Positions 42,846 through 52,099 of a stretch of DNA of 64,000 bases are shown piece by piece (positions within the stretch are counted from its first letter, which is position 1; each line of letters opens with the position of its first letter). The stretch is from Paracraurococcus lichenis (GTDB taxonomy: Bacteria > Pseudomonadota > Alphaproteobacteria > Acetobacterales > Acetobacteraceae). Where the stretch lies: the NCBI RefSeq assembly GCF_030657435.1, contig NZ_JAUTWS010000001.1, positions 186,001 through 250,000 of the forward strand. Reading direction: 5' to 3'. A program made the translations under genes and the position numbers. The notes beneath the pieces were generated by a model. It was not told where the DNA came from and searched no databases. It was given only the letters and a program-made list of their open reading frames with translations.

Positions 42846-43265
42846 TCAGGCAATCTTCCCCGGCAGGCCGAGGCGCCGCCATTCGATGACGGGGCACCGG
42901 TCCTGGACGAAGCGCAGACCGGCGGCGCGCGCCCGCTGCCCGGCCGCGTCGTCCAGGACGCCAAGCTGCAGCCAGACCGTCCGGGCGCCGAGGCGGATCG
43001 CCTCATCCACCACCGCCCCGGCATCCTGGCTGCGGCGGAAGACGTCGACCATGTCGAGCGGCCCGGCCTCCTCGAGCCGCCCCACCACCGCGGCACCGTG
43101 CAGGCTCCGCCCGGCGATGCCGGGGTTCACCGGTGTCACGGCATAGCCGCGGTCCACCAGGAAGCGGGCGACGCCGAAGCTCGGCCGGTCCGGCCGGTCG
43201 GAGGCGCCGACCACCGCGATGCGGCGCGTGCCCAGCAGGATGTCGCGGATCTCGTCATCGGTCAT
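42846..43265 (-). CDS. CoA-binding domain protein (YccU-like)
   Basis: 139 residues, a stand-alone CoA-binding Rossmann domain: 'RRIAVVGASDRPDRPSFGVARFLVDRG' spans ~14-40, 'VTPVNPG' follows, and 'TVWLQLGVLDDAAGQRARAAGLRFVQDRCP' ends it. Such proteins bind CoA and are thought to be regulatory. GGGAG precedes the start. Confidence 0.92.
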   Translation of the reverse strand: MTDDEIRDILLGTRRIAVVGASDRPDRPSFGVARFLVDRGYAVTPVNPGIAGRSLHGAAVVGRLEEAGPLDMVDVFRRSQDAGAVVDEAIRLGARTVWLQLGVLDDAAGQRARAAGLRFVQDRCPVIEWRRLGLPGKIA

Positions 43266-43322
43266 GGCTGTGGCTCCCTCGGCTCCGCACGCAACGCGGC
43301 AGCCAGGCCCGGCGCTGCGCGC

Positions 43323-44069
43323 TCAGAACTCCTCCAGCAGCCGGCCGAAGCCCGCCAGCCGGTCCGCAATGCCATTGCGTCGCAGCGCGTGCCACCAGGT
43401 CGCGGCATTGATGGCGATCACCGGCTTGCCGAGGAAGAGCTCCGCCGCGGCGGCCAGCCGCACCATGGAGAGGTTGGTGCCGACCTGGACTATGGCCTCC
43501 ACGTCGTCGCCGTCCAGCGCCTTGATGGCCTCGCGGCAGCGGGCCGGCGGCACCGCCGCGATCCCGGTCCAGGAGGTGCATTGCAGCGCGATGTCCCGCA
43601 CCACGGTGAAGCCCCTGTCGCCGAAATACCGTGCGACCTCGGCATTCATCACCGGCCAGTAGGGGGAGAGCACGGCGATTCGCCGGACGCCGCCATGGGC
43701 CTCCAGCGCCGCCGCGCAGGCATGGCTGCCGACCGTGACGCCGATGCCCGCGACATCCTCGACCGAGCGGATGAAGGCATCCGCGCCCTTGGCGCCGCCG
43801 AAGAAGGTGACGGCCGACATGCCCATGACGAGATGGTCCGGCGCGCAGGTCATGACGCTGCGGACGGCGTCCAGCACATTGCCGCCGATGACCTCGACCC
43901 CCGCCCGGAAGCTCTCGTTGCTCACCGCATCGGCGTCCGGGGTGAAGATCCGGCTGTAGTGGCTGGTGACGCCGACCGGGCGCATGGCGTCGAAATCCGG
44001 CTGCACCACGGTATTGGTGGAGGGGCCCATGACCCCGAATTTCCGCCGCCAGCCCAGCACGTCGCGCAT
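43323..44069 (-). CDS. Maleate isomerase/arylmalonate decarboxylase-like protein without active-site Cys
   Basis: 248 residues of the Asp/Glu-racemase superfamily. 'FGVMGPSTNTVVQPDFDAM' at the start and 'IAVLSPYWPVMNAEVARYF' match the branch. Maleate isomerases use two Cys; here the first site reads 'MGMSAVTFFGG' (Ser85) and the second 'VQVGTNLSMVR' (Thr198). The family fold is clear, but the usual Cys chemistry is excluded. The real reaction is unknown. Confidence 0.82.
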   Translation of the reverse strand: MRDVLGWRRKFGVMGPSTNTVVQPDFDAMRPVGVTSHYSRIFTPDADAVSNESFRAGVEVIGGNVLDAVRSVMTCAPDHLVMGMSAVTFFGGAKGADAFIRSVEDVAGIGVTVGSHACAAALEAHGGVRRIAVLSPYWPVMNAEVARYFGDRGFTVVRDIALQCTSWTGIAAVPPARCREAIKALDGDDVEAIVQVGTNLSMVRLAAAAELFLGKPVIAINAATWWHALRRNGIADRLAGFGRLLEEF

Positions 44070-44193
44070 CGGCCCCGTCCCCTTCGCCTCGCCCCCGCCA
44101 TCCTGCCACGGCGGAGGAGGCCGGCCAGCCGTCCGGAGGGGGCCGCCTGCCGCTTGCCTCAGCCCAATTCTCCGGTCATCACTCCATGGCGAT

Positions 44194-44266
44194 GGGCCTG
44201 TAGCTCAATGGTCAGAGCGGACCGCTCATAACGGTTTGGTTGCAGGTTCGAGTCCTGCCGGGCCCA
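44194..44266 (+). tRNA. tRNA with CAT anticodon, probably tRNA-Ile2
   Basis: Cloverleaf with acceptor GGGCCTG/CGGGCCC (one G-U pair), D-arm, anticodon stem GACCG/CGGTT with loop CTCATAA (anticodon CAT) and T-arm with 'GGTTCGAGTCC'. C4-G69 and C5-G68 are present, features used by TilS to recognise tRNA-Ile2; an elongator tRNA-Met is the alternative. The 3' CCA is not encoded, unlike the tRNA-Lys gene in this window. Confidence 0.93.
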
Positions 44267-44272
44267 TTCCCG

Positions 44273-44806
44273 CTACCGCTGCCCTCCCGCCGCCGGCCTG
44301 CGCCGCCGCGCGGCGAGCCGCGCCAGGATCTCCGCCAGCGGCACCGGGCGGAAGTCCCAGGCATCCACGCCGACATCCACCTGCCGCGGCATGGGCGCCA
44401 GCCGCCCATGGCTATGGCCGTGCAGGTTGAGCCAGCCCCGCTGCATGTTGCGCCAGCTCCGGAAGGGATAGTGGCAGAGGACGAGGCCGGTGCCCTCGAG
44501 GTCCAGCTCCGCATAGGGCTGCACGCTGGCCCAGCCGGGCAGGGCGGTCGTCCCGGTTCCGTCGTTGTTGCCGGTGACGAGATGCTTGCGGCCGGCGAGG
44601 CCGGCGAGCGTCTTCTCCAGTCCCGCCACGGCGCGGCCGAGCGCGACATCGCCGAGGTGCCAGACCTCGTCCTCCGGCCCGACCGTGGCGTTCCAGCGCT
44701 CGACCATCGCCGCATCCATGGCTGCAATTGAGGCAAATGGCCGCCCGTAGAGGCCGAGGGCGCCGCCATGGCCGAAATGCGTGTCGCTGGTGAAGAAGAC
44801 CGCCAT
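44273..44806 (-). CDS. Calcineurin-like metallophosphoesterase
   Basis: 177 residues. The two-metal motifs are in order: Asp8-x-His10 ('SDTHFGH'), 'GDVALG' with Asp53, 'GNND' at 79-82, His112 ('LCHYPF') and 'HGHSHG' at 129-134. It matches the small cytoplasmic phosphoesterase family with a 'DTHFGH' start. The substrate is unknown. It ends 7 nt from the convergent tRNA gene. Confidence 0.9.
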   Translation of the reverse strand: MAVFFTSDTHFGHGGALGLYGRPFASIAAMDAAMVERWNATVGPEDEVWHLGDVALGRAVAGLEKTLAGLAGRKHLVTGNNDGTGTTALPGWASVQPYAELDLEGTGLVLCHYPFRSWRNMQRGWLNLHGHSHGRLAPMPRQVDVGVDAWDFRPVPLAEILARLAARRRRPAAGGQR

Positions 44807-44945
44807 GTCATCGTCCTGTCGCAGAAGTGGCGCGGGACCCGGCCCTCCTCATCGAATCCGCGTGTGGCTGCCGGAGGGGCGAAGCGCCGGGACCTCTCCG
44901 GCGTTGTGATGGTACCCGGCGCGATCCGATCCGCCGGACACAGGG

Positions 44946-45662
44946 ATGCCGAGGCCTTCGATGCCGACGCGGTTGCAGCCTTGCCTTGCCTGGTGGCTTG
45001 CCGGTCCGCTGCTCGCGGCGCGGCGCGATACCCCGCCCGAACGCCTCGCCGATGCGGCGGTGCATATCCTCGGCCTCGCCGCCGCCGTCATCGCCTGCGG
45101 CGTGCTCGCCGCGGCGGTGCCGCCGGAGGCCGGCGCCGCGCGCATGCTCGCCCTGCTGGTCTATGCCGCGGGGCTGCTGGCCATGCTCGGCTGCTCCGCG
45201 CTCTACAACATGTCCGGGGAGGGGCGGCGGCGCGCCGTCCTGCAGCGGCTGGACCATTCCGCCATCTTCGCCATGATCGCCGGGACCTATACGCCGGTCG
45301 CCGGCATCGGCATCGGCGGAAGCTGGGGGCTCGGGCTGCTGGGCCTGGTCTGGACCGGCGCGGTTGGCGGCGTCGCGCTGAAGCTGCTGGCGCCGGCGCG
45401 GATCGAGCGCCTCTCGCTGCTGCTCTACTTGCTGCTGGGCTGGTGCGGCATCGCCGCCTTCGACCCGCTGATGCGCTCGCTGTCGCACTGGGACCTGTCG
45501 ATGCTGCTGGCCGGCGGGCTGGTCTACAGCCTCGGCGTGATGCTGCATGTCGCGGAGGGGCTGCGCTTCCACACCGCCCTCTGGCATGCCTGCGTGGTCG
45601 CCGCGGCCGCCTGCCACTATCTGGTGGTGCTGGACCTGGCGCGCGTCACGCCGCCTTCCTGA
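44946..45662 (+). CDS. Hemolysin III family membrane protein
   Basis: 238 residues with about seven hydrophobic helices. The family's conserved residues appear in 'CSALYNM', 'LDHSAIFAMIAGTYTPVA' (near 100-118) and the C-terminal 'FHTALWHACVVAAAACHYLVV' with two His that bind zinc in the adiponectin-receptor-like fold. A second Met codon 15 nt in is an alternative start. Its last 17 nt overlap the end of the convergent binding-protein gene. Confidence 0.9.
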   Translation: MPRPSMPTRLQPCLAWWLAGPLLAARRDTPPERLADAAVHILGLAAAVIACGVLAAAVPPEAGAARMLALLVYAAGLLAMLGCSALYNMSGEGRRRAVLQRLDHSAIFAMIAGTYTPVAGIGIGGSWGLGLLGLVWTGAVGGVALKLLAPARIERLSLLLYLLLGWCGIAAFDPLMRSLSHWDLSMLLAGGLVYSLGVMLHVAEGLRFHTALWHACVVAAAACHYLVVLDLARVTPPS

Positions 45663-47235
45663 CGGTCCAGAAGATGGCGAAGCCGCCTGGCACATCGGTC
45701 ACCTCGCGCCGATGCGCGAAGCGCGGCAGGATCTGGCCGACGGGGATATAGGGCAGGTCCTCGAAGGCCCGGGCCTGCATGGCCCGGGCGATGCGCAGGC
45801 GATCGGTCTCGGCCTCCGCCGCCATCCAGGCTTCCCGCATTGCTTCCAGCGCGGCGCTGGTCGGCCAGCCGCTACGGGCGGCGCGGCCGTTGCCGCGGAG
45901 ATACTGGTGCACCGCGGGGTCCAGCATGTCCTGGCCGGACCAGAAGGTGTGGAAGACGTTCCAGCCGCCCTGGTCCACCGGGTCCATCTTGGCCAGGCGC
46001 TGCACCACCGTGCCCCAGTCGGCGGCCTGGTAGTCCACCGCGAAGCCGATGCGCTGGAGCAGGTCGGCGCCGATATCGGCCATGGCCTTCAGGGTGGGGA
46101 AGTCGGAGGGCGCCGGCACCGCGACGCGTTCGCCCCGGTAGCCCGCGGCGGCCAGCGCCCGCTTCGCGGCCTCGAGGTCGCGCGGGCCGGTCAGCGTCGC
46201 CATGCCCTCGTCGTTCGCCATCGGCGTGCCCGGGGCGAAAAAGCCGATGCCCTGGTTCCAGCCGCCGGGGAAGTCGCCCGCCACCGCCGCCATGTAGTCG
46301 GCCTGCGACAGCGCCGGCAGCACGGCGCGGCGGATCGCCGGATTGTCGAAGGGCGGGATCAGGTGGTTGAAGCGCAGGCAGCCGATGAAGCCGAGCGGGT
46401 CCTGCACCGTCAGCGCCAGCCGGCGGTCGCGCGCCAGCATGGGCAGCAGGTCGAAGCTCGGATTCTCCCACCAGTCCACCTCGCCGGCGCGCAGCGCCGC
46501 CGCGGCGGTGGAGGGATCGGGCATGACGATCCACTCCACGCGGTCGAGATGCACGCGCTTCGGTCCCGCGGTGAAGCTGGCCGCGCCGCCGCTGCGCGGG
46601 AGGTAGTCGGCGTTGCGGGCATAGGCGACCCGCGCGCCGGAGACCCGCTCCTCCGCCAGGAAGCGGAAGGGGCCGCTGCCGACCATCTCCGTCACCTGCC
46701 GGAAGGGATCGGTCAGCGCCAGCCGCTCCGGCATCACCACGCAGACCGGCGAGCCCGGCTTGCCCAGCGCATAGGTCAGCAGGGGGAAGCGGCGCTTCAG
46801 GCGGAAGCGCAAGGTGCGATCGTCCACCGCCTCCAGCGCCTCGGTCGCGGCAAGCAGGGACTGGCCGAGCCCGTCCCGCGCGCCCCAGCGGCGGATGCTG
46901 GCGACGGCGTCGCGCGCCAGCACCGGCATGCCGTCGTGGAAGCGCAGCTCCTCGCGCAGCCGGATGGTCCAGGCGAGGCCGTCATCCGATACCGTGTGGC
47001 CTTCGGCCATCTGCGGCTGGATACGGTAGTCCGCATCCATGCCGTAGAGGGTGTCGAAGACCATCAGCGCGTGGTTGCGCGTGACATAGGCAGCCGACCA
47101 GATCGGATCGAGCACGCCGAGATCCGATTGCGGCACGAAGCGCAGCACGCGCGGCGCCTGGGCCGCGGCGAGCCTCGGCGCGGCCAGCGCGGCGCCGAGC
47201 GCCGGCAGCGCGCGGCGGGGCAGGGGGAGGGACAT
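45646..47235 (-). CDS. ABC transporter substrate-binding protein, SBP_bac_5 (peptide/nickel) type
   Basis: 529 residues. A leader 'MSLPLPRRALPALGAALAA' ends near 'LAAAQAP', so it is periplasmic. 'DLGVLDPIWSAAYVTRNHALMVFDTLYGMD' (near 38-67), 'PQMAEGHTVSDDGLAWTIRLREELRFHDGMPV' and 'GYRGERVAVP' fit the DppA/OppA family. No permease or ATPase genes are adjacent, so it is an orphan of its transporter. GGAGG precedes the start. Confidence 0.92.
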   Translation of the reverse strand: MSLPLPRRALPALGAALAAPRLAAAQAPRVLRFVPQSDLGVLDPIWSAAYVTRNHALMVFDTLYGMDADYRIQPQMAEGHTVSDDGLAWTIRLREELRFHDGMPVLARDAVASIRRWGARDGLGQSLLAATEALEAVDDRTLRFRLKRRFPLLTYALGKPGSPVCVVMPERLALTDPFRQVTEMVGSGPFRFLAEERVSGARVAYARNADYLPRSGGAASFTAGPKRVHLDRVEWIVMPDPSTAAAALRAGEVDWWENPSFDLLPMLARDRRLALTVQDPLGFIGCLRFNHLIPPFDNPAIRRAVLPALSQADYMAAVAGDFPGGWNQGIGFFAPGTPMANDEGMATLTGPRDLEAAKRALAAAGYRGERVAVPAPSDFPTLKAMADIGADLLQRIGFAVDYQAADWGTVVQRLAKMDPVDQGGWNVFHTFWSGQDMLDPAVHQYLRGNGRAARSGWPTSAALEAMREAWMAAEAETDRLRIARAMQARAFEDLPYIPVGQILPRFAHRREVTDVPGGFAIFWTVRKAA

Positions 47236-47297
47236 GCTCGGCCTCCGGCAGGGCGGGGGCCGAGTGAAGGCGAGCCCCGCGCCCGCCGCAAGCCCGC

Positions 47298-48959
47298 TCA
47301 GGCGGCGGCCGCGGCCTCCTCCAGCACGAAGCCCTCATAGCCCCGGGCGGCGATGTCGGCGCAGATCTCGCGATAGCGCGCCATGCCGCCGGCATAGGGC
47401 ATGAAGACCCGCGGCTTGCCCGGCACGTTGGCGCCGAGATACCAGGAATGCCCGGCCTGCGGCAGCAGCGTGGCATTCGCCGCCTCGTTCACGTGCTCGA
47501 CCCAGCGCTCCACCGCCTCCGGCCGCGGCTCCATGCGGGCGATGCCGTTGCGCCGGAGATGGCCGATGCAGTCGGCGATCCATTCGGCATGCTGCTCGAT
47601 CGCGATCGGCATGTTGCAGAGCACGGAGGGGCTGCCGGGGCCGGTGATGGTGAACATGTTCGGGAAACCCGCGACCTGCAGGCCGAGATAGCTGCGCGGC
47701 CCTGCCTCCCAGGCCTCGGCGAGCGTCAGCCCGTCGCGGCCGGTGATGTTCAGCCGCAGCAGCGGGCCGGTCATGGCGTCGAAGCCGGTGGCGAAGACGA
47801 TGATGTCGAGCTCGTGCTCGGTGCCGTCGCGCAGGCGGATGCCCTTCGGCGTGATGCGCTCGATCGGGTTGGCGCGGACATCGACCAGCGAGACGTTGTC
47901 GCGGTTGAAGGCCTCGAAGTAGTTGGTGTCGATCGGCGGGCGCTTGGCGGCATAGGGATGGTCGATATCGGCCAGCCTCGCCGCCGTCGCCGGGTCCTGC
48001 ACGATCTCCCGGATCTTGGCCTTGAGGAAATCCGCGGCCGTGTCGTTGGCCTTCCTGTCCACCAGCAGGTCGCGGAACGTCGCGCGGAACTGCAGCCCGC
48101 CCTTCTCCCAGGCGGCCTCATACAGCTTGCGGCGCTCCTCCTCCGTCACCTCCCAGCAGGAGCGGTCCTCGATGCGGAAGGGATGGCCGTTCGGGGTGGA
48201 GAGCATGGTCTCCCGCACCGCCTCGTAGTTCTGCTTCACCCAGGCCTTGAACGGTTCGTCGAGCGGGGCATTGCGCGCCGGCACGCTGTAATTGGCGGTG
48301 CGCTGGAAGACGGTGAGGTGCTTCGCCTGCTCGGCGATGACCGGCACGGCCTGGATGCCGGTGGAACCGGTGCCGATCTGGCCGACGCGCGCGCCGGAGA
48401 AGTCCACCCCCTTATGCGGCCACTGTCCCGTGTGGTACCAGCGTCCCTCGAAGCTCTCGAGCCCCGGGATCTTCGGCACATTGGCGGTGGAGAGGCAGCC
48501 GACCGCGGTGACGAGGTAGGTCGCGGTCAGGGTCTCGCCCGCCTCGGTCGTCACGCGCCAGAGGTTCGCCGCGGCGTCGTAGGTGCAGGCGGTGACGCGG
48601 GTGTCGAAGCGGATGTCGCGCTTGAGGTCGAGCCGGTCGGCGACCCAGTTCATGTAGCGCATGATCTCGGGCTGGCCCGGATAGCGCTCGGTCCATTCCC
48701 ATTCCGTGTAGATCTCCCGGGAGAAGGAGAAGCAGTAGGAATGGCTCTCGGAATCGCAGCGGGCGCCGGGGTAGCGGTTCCAGTACCAGGTGCCGCCGAC
48801 GCCGCCGCCCTGCTCCAGCACCTGGACCTTCAGGCCGAGGCGGTCGCGCAGCAGGTGAAGCTGGTACATGCCGGCGAGGCCGGCGCCGATCACGATGGCA
48901 TCGACATCCGGCGTGCCGGAGGCGCCACGCGGTGCCTCCCGGACCATGGTGTCGGGCAT
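47298..48959 (-). CDS. Baeyer-Villiger-type flavin monooxygenase
   Basis: 553 residues. FAD motif 'VIGAGLAG' (23-30), 'GGGVGGTWYWNRYPGARCD' (51-69), the Baeyer-Villiger fingerprint 'FEGRWYHTGQWP' (170-181), and the NADPH motif 'GTGSTG' (196-201) are all present. It would insert oxygen next to a ketone using NADPH and O2, as in cyclohexanone monooxygenase. It is read in the same direction as the SBP_bac_5 gene, 62 bp upstream of it. Confidence 0.93.
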   Translation of the reverse strand: MPDTMVREAPRGASGTPDVDAIVIGAGLAGMYQLHLLRDRLGLKVQVLEQGGGVGGTWYWNRYPGARCDSESHSYCFSFSREIYTEWEWTERYPGQPEIMRYMNWVADRLDLKRDIRFDTRVTACTYDAAANLWRVTTEAGETLTATYLVTAVGCLSTANVPKIPGLESFEGRWYHTGQWPHKGVDFSGARVGQIGTGSTGIQAVPVIAEQAKHLTVFQRTANYSVPARNAPLDEPFKAWVKQNYEAVRETMLSTPNGHPFRIEDRSCWEVTEEERRKLYEAAWEKGGLQFRATFRDLLVDRKANDTAADFLKAKIREIVQDPATAARLADIDHPYAAKRPPIDTNYFEAFNRDNVSLVDVRANPIERITPKGIRLRDGTEHELDIIVFATGFDAMTGPLLRLNITGRDGLTLAEAWEAGPRSYLGLQVAGFPNMFTITGPGSPSVLCNMPIAIEQHAEWIADCIGHLRRNGIARMEPRPEAVERWVEHVNEAANATLLPQAGHSWYLGANVPGKPRVFMPYAGGMARYREICADIAARGYEGFVLEEAAAAA

Positions 48960-49151
48960 GGGCTCGTATCCTCCGTCCTGTTGGGGCGGAGGTTAGCAGG
49001 GGTGGGGCGGCGGTGCAGCCCCCTGGACGGTCGGCCGACCAGGGACGGCTCCCGACCATCCGCGCTCCCGCGGACCGCGGATCGAGGCCGGAATGCCCGC
49101 ATCTGTGCGCCTCGAGCGCCTATCCTCGGGCAGCGGGAGGGGAGGACGACC

Positions 49152-49541
49152 GTGACAGCGCTGGCGGGAACGATGTGGAAGCTGCTCGAGGTGACGGCCG
49201 TGGACGCGGCAGGGCAGGAGGTGCCCTCGCCCATCGGTTCGCACCCCCTGGGCTTCGTGATGTTCGGCGAGGACCGCATGCTGGTCGCCGTGGCCGATGC
49301 CCGCCCCGCGGCGGCGCTGCAGGATGCGCCGGCACGGGCGCTCGTGTCCTATACCGGGACTTATCGCTTCGACGGGTCGGAACTCGTCACGGCGACGGAT
49401 GCTGCGTCGCGGCCCGACCTGATGATGGAGCAGGTGCGGGAGATGCGGTTCGAGGGCGCGACACGCCTGGTCGTGACACCGAGGAACAGCCTGCTCGGCA
49501 GGACCGGCGGTCTGGTATTCGTGTGGGAGAGGGTGGGCTGA
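49152..49541 (+). CDS. Lipocalin-like domain protein
   Basis: 129 residues from a GTG at 49152 that follows GGAGGGGAGGACGACC; the longer open frame upstream is antisense to the monooxygenase. 'LAGTMWKLLEVTAVDAAGQEV' at the start, 'GFVMFGEDRMLVAVADARP' and the closing 'GRTGGLVFVWERV' match the lipocalin_5-like family of small beta-barrels, of uncertain ligand. No signal peptide. Confidence 0.8.
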   Translation: MTALAGTMWKLLEVTAVDAAGQEVPSPIGSHPLGFVMFGEDRMLVAVADARPAAALQDAPARALVSYTGTYRFDGSELVTATDAASRPDLMMEQVREMRFEGATRLVVTPRNSLLGRTGGLVFVWERVG

Positions 49542-49583
49542 GCGCGCGGGTGATGCCGCGCGTCCTGCATGCGGCACCCACCG

Positions 49584-50330
49584 CTAGATGATGGTGTAGC
49601 CCCCGTCCACAACCAGATCGTGCCCCTGGATGAAGCCGCCCTCGCAGGTCGCGAGGAAGGCGATGGCCTCCGCCACCTCCGTGGGCCTGCCCAGCCGCCC
49701 CACCGGCAGCCTGCCCTCGAGCTGCTCGACCCGGCCGGGGATGCGGCCATAGCTCTCGATGTTGAACTGGGTGGCGATGGGGCCGGGGCTGACGGAGTTC
49801 ACCTGGATGCCCTCCTTCGCCAGCTCGAAGGCCATGTTCTTCGTGAGCTGGATCAGCGCCGCCTTCATCGGGCCGTAGAGGGAGTTGTCCTCCATCGCCA
49901 CGCGCCCGGTCTGGCTGGCGACATGAATGATCCGCCCGCCGCCCTGCGCGCGCATGGCCGGCAGCACCGCTTGGCTGGCGAAGAAGGCGGCGGCGAAGTT
50001 CACGGCGATCAGCCCGTCGAACTCGGCCCGGGTGAAGGCGCCGAAGGGCTTGCGGCAGCGGATGCCGGCATTGTTGACCAGCACGTCCACCCGGCCGAAG
50101 CGGGCCAGCGCCGCCTGCACCATCGCCTCCGGCGCGCCGGGCGTGCCGAGGTCGAAGACCGCATGCGCGGCCTCCGGCGCGCCGGCGGCGCGGCACTCCG
50201 CCTCGGCCGAGGCCAGCTCCTCCGGCGTGCCCTCGGCGACGAGGAAGAGCGCGAGGCCCTTCGCCGCCAGCGCCAGCGCCGTATCCCGCCCGATGCCGCG
50301 CGAGGCGCCCGTGACGACCGCGACCCTCAT
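49584..50330 (-). CDS. SDR-family oxidoreductase
   Basis: 248 residues. 'VVTGASRGIGRDTALALA' (5-22), 'NNAG', catalytic Ser in 'HVASQTGR' and Tyr/Lys in 'SLYGPMKAAL' are all present. 'FIQGHDLVVDGGY' closes it. Its start codon overlaps the stop of the upstream Bug gene (4 nt, ATGA), so binding protein and dehydrogenase are translated together, hinting that it acts on the imported solute. Confidence 0.92.
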   Translation of the reverse strand: MRVAVVTGASRGIGRDTALALAAKGLALFLVAEGTPEELASAEAECRAAGAPEAAHAVFDLGTPGAPEAMVQAALARFGRVDVLVNNAGIRCRKPFGAFTRAEFDGLIAVNFAAAFFASQAVLPAMRAQGGGRIIHVASQTGRVAMEDNSLYGPMKAALIQLTKNMAFELAKEGIQVNSVSPGPIATQFNIESYGRIPGRVEQLEGRLPVGRLGRPTEVAEAIAFLATCEGGFIQGHDLVVDGGYTII

Positions 50331-51301
50331 TCCACCGTCACCCCCGTCTCCTGCACGATCGCCACCCAGGCCCGGCGATCCTCCATCCAGTAATCCTGCA
50401 TCGCCTCCGGCGGACCTTCCAGGCTCTCATGCCCGGCTTCCGCCATCCGGCGACGGATGTCGGGCGTGTTCAGCCAGCGATTGGCCTCGGCATTGATCCG
50501 CTCGACGAAGGGCCGCGGCAGGGCGGCATGGCCCCAGAGGCCGAACCAGACATCCTCGTTCATGCCGGGGAAGCCCTCCTCGGCCAGGGTCGGCACCTCC
50601 GGCATCGGCCGCGGCCGGGCGCGGCCGGTCGCGGCCAGGCCGCGCAGCCGCCCCTCCCGCAGCAGTGCGCCGGAATTGCCGATATTGTCGAAGATGTAGT
50701 CGCTCTCGCCCTGGCTGACCGCCAGCACGGCGGAGGGGCCGCCGCGATAGGGGATGTGCACGCGCTGGAAGGCGGCGCGCAGGTGGAAGCGCTCCGCCAT
50801 CATATGGCCGACGCTGCCGATGCCGACGCTGGCCATGTTCACGCCGCCCGGCCGCGCCTTCGCCCAGTCCACGAACTCGCGCGTGCTGCGCGCCGGGATG
50901 CGCGGATTGACGATCAGCAGCATGGGGTAGTGGTAGAGCCCGGCGATGGCGACGAAATCCTTCACCGGGTCATAGGGCAGCCCCTTCAGCACCAGCGGCG
51001 CCACGACATGGGAGGTGTTGGAGGTGAACATGATCGTCCAGCCATCCGGCGCCGAGCGCGCGACCTCCGCCGTGCCGATGGTGCCGGTGCCGCCGACGCG
51101 GTTCTCCACCACGAAGGTGCCGCCGAAGGCGCGGGAGAAATGCTCGGCCAGCAGCCGGGCATAGACATCCGCCGGGCTGCCGGCCTGGCTCGGCTGGATC
51201 AGGCGCACCGGCCGGCTGCCCGGCCAGTCGCCTTGCGCCCATGCGAGGCCAGGCGCCGCCAGCGCCAGCCCCGCCCCCGCGATCAGGGTCCGTCGCCGCA
51301 T
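50327..51301 (-). CDS. Tripartite tricarboxylate transporter substrate-binding protein (Bug family)
   Basis: 324 residues with a leader 'MRRRTLIAGAGLALAAPGLAWA' of Tat type. 'GSRPVRLIQPSQAGSPADVYARLL' is an unusual form of the Bug N-terminal block (Gln-Pro-Ser in place of Val-Pro-Phe). 'HIPYRGGPSAVLAVSQGE' and 'VPTLAEEGFPGM' are standard. Middle gene of a three-gene operon with an alpha/beta hydrolase before and an SDR after. Confidence 0.92.
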   Translation of the reverse strand: MRRRTLIAGAGLALAAPGLAWAQGDWPGSRPVRLIQPSQAGSPADVYARLLAEHFSRAFGGTFVVENRVGGTGTIGTAEVARSAPDGWTIMFTSNTSHVVAPLVLKGLPYDPVKDFVAIAGLYHYPMLLIVNPRIPARSTREFVDWAKARPGGVNMASVGIGSVGHMMAERFHLRAAFQRVHIPYRGGPSAVLAVSQGESDYIFDNIGNSGALLREGRLRGLAATGRARPRPMPEVPTLAEEGFPGMNEDVWFGLWGHAALPRPFVERINAEANRWLNTPDIRRRMAEAGHESLEGPPEAMQDYWMEDRRAWVAIVQETGVTVE

Positions 51302-51313
51302 CGTGCCTCCCGC

Positions 51314-52099
51314 TCAGCCCAGGAAGTCGCGGAACTGCGCGACGCAGAACTCCGGCCGCTCGCGCACCGAGGCATGGCCGGCGGCCGGCACCTCCACGAT
51401 CCCTCGGCTGCCCGGGATATTGGCCTGCATCCAGGCCGCGGCCTCCTTGAAGGCCTCGCGCTCCTCGGAGCCCAGCATGATCAGCGTCGGCGCCTCGATC
51501 CGCTTCGCCTGCTCCCGCGCATCGACCATGGCCAGCCACTCGCAGGCCAGCGCATAGCCCTCGCCGCTGCAGGCCTCGAAGGTCTCGACGACGTGGCGGA
51601 CATTGGGGCCGTTCCCGGCAACGCTGCCGGGAGTGAAGAAGACGCCGAGCAGCATGGGGATCAGCGCCGTCACGCCCTGCTCCCGCGCGATCTTCGCGCG
51701 CACCGGCCAGTTGGCGCGGCTTTCCTCGTTGTAGCGCGGCGTGCAGTCGCAGAGGATGAGCTTCTCCACCATGTCAGGATGCGTGCCGGCGAAGTGCTGC
51801 GCGAGGCTGCCCCCCATGGAGATGCCGGCGAGGTGGAAGCGCGTCAGCCCCTCCCGCTCCGCCAGTTCCTTCAACTGCCGCGTCGTCGCCTCCTGGTCGT
51901 ATTGCCCGGCGGGCAGCGGCGTGTCGGCATGGCCGGGCAGGGAATAGGCGATCAGCTCGTAGCGATCCGTCAGCGGCTCCAGCACGTCCCAGAAGCGCCA
52001 GCTCTGGCCGAGGCAGTGCAGCAGCACGAGCGGCTGGCCCCGGCCACGGCGGTGGACGGTGACGTTGCCGCTCTCGAGCGGCCTGGGATTCCAGTCCAT
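51314..52099 (-). CDS. Alpha/beta hydrolase (enol-lactonase-like)
   Basis: 261 residues from the ATG at 52099, after AGGAGACCTCC. 'LVLLHCLGQSWRFWDVL' holds the oxyanion region, 'AGISMGGSLA' the nucleophile Ser94, and 'PAAGHASVRERPE' the catalytic His. The overall pattern recalls 3-oxoadipate enol-lactonase (PcaD) and similar C-C or lactone hydrolases. It is the first gene of the minus-strand module with Bug and SDR. Confidence 0.85.
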   Translation of the reverse strand: MDWNPRPLESGNVTVHRRGRGQPLVLLHCLGQSWRFWDVLEPLTDRYELIAYSLPGHADTPLPAGQYDQEATTRQLKELAEREGLTRFHLAGISMGGSLAQHFAGTHPDMVEKLILCDCTPRYNEESRANWPVRAKIAREQGVTALIPMLLGVFFTPGSVAGNGPNVRHVVETFEACSGEGYALACEWLAMVDAREQAKRIEAPTLIMLGSEEREAFKEAAAWMQANIPGSRGIVEVPAAGHASVRERPEFCVAQFRDFLG

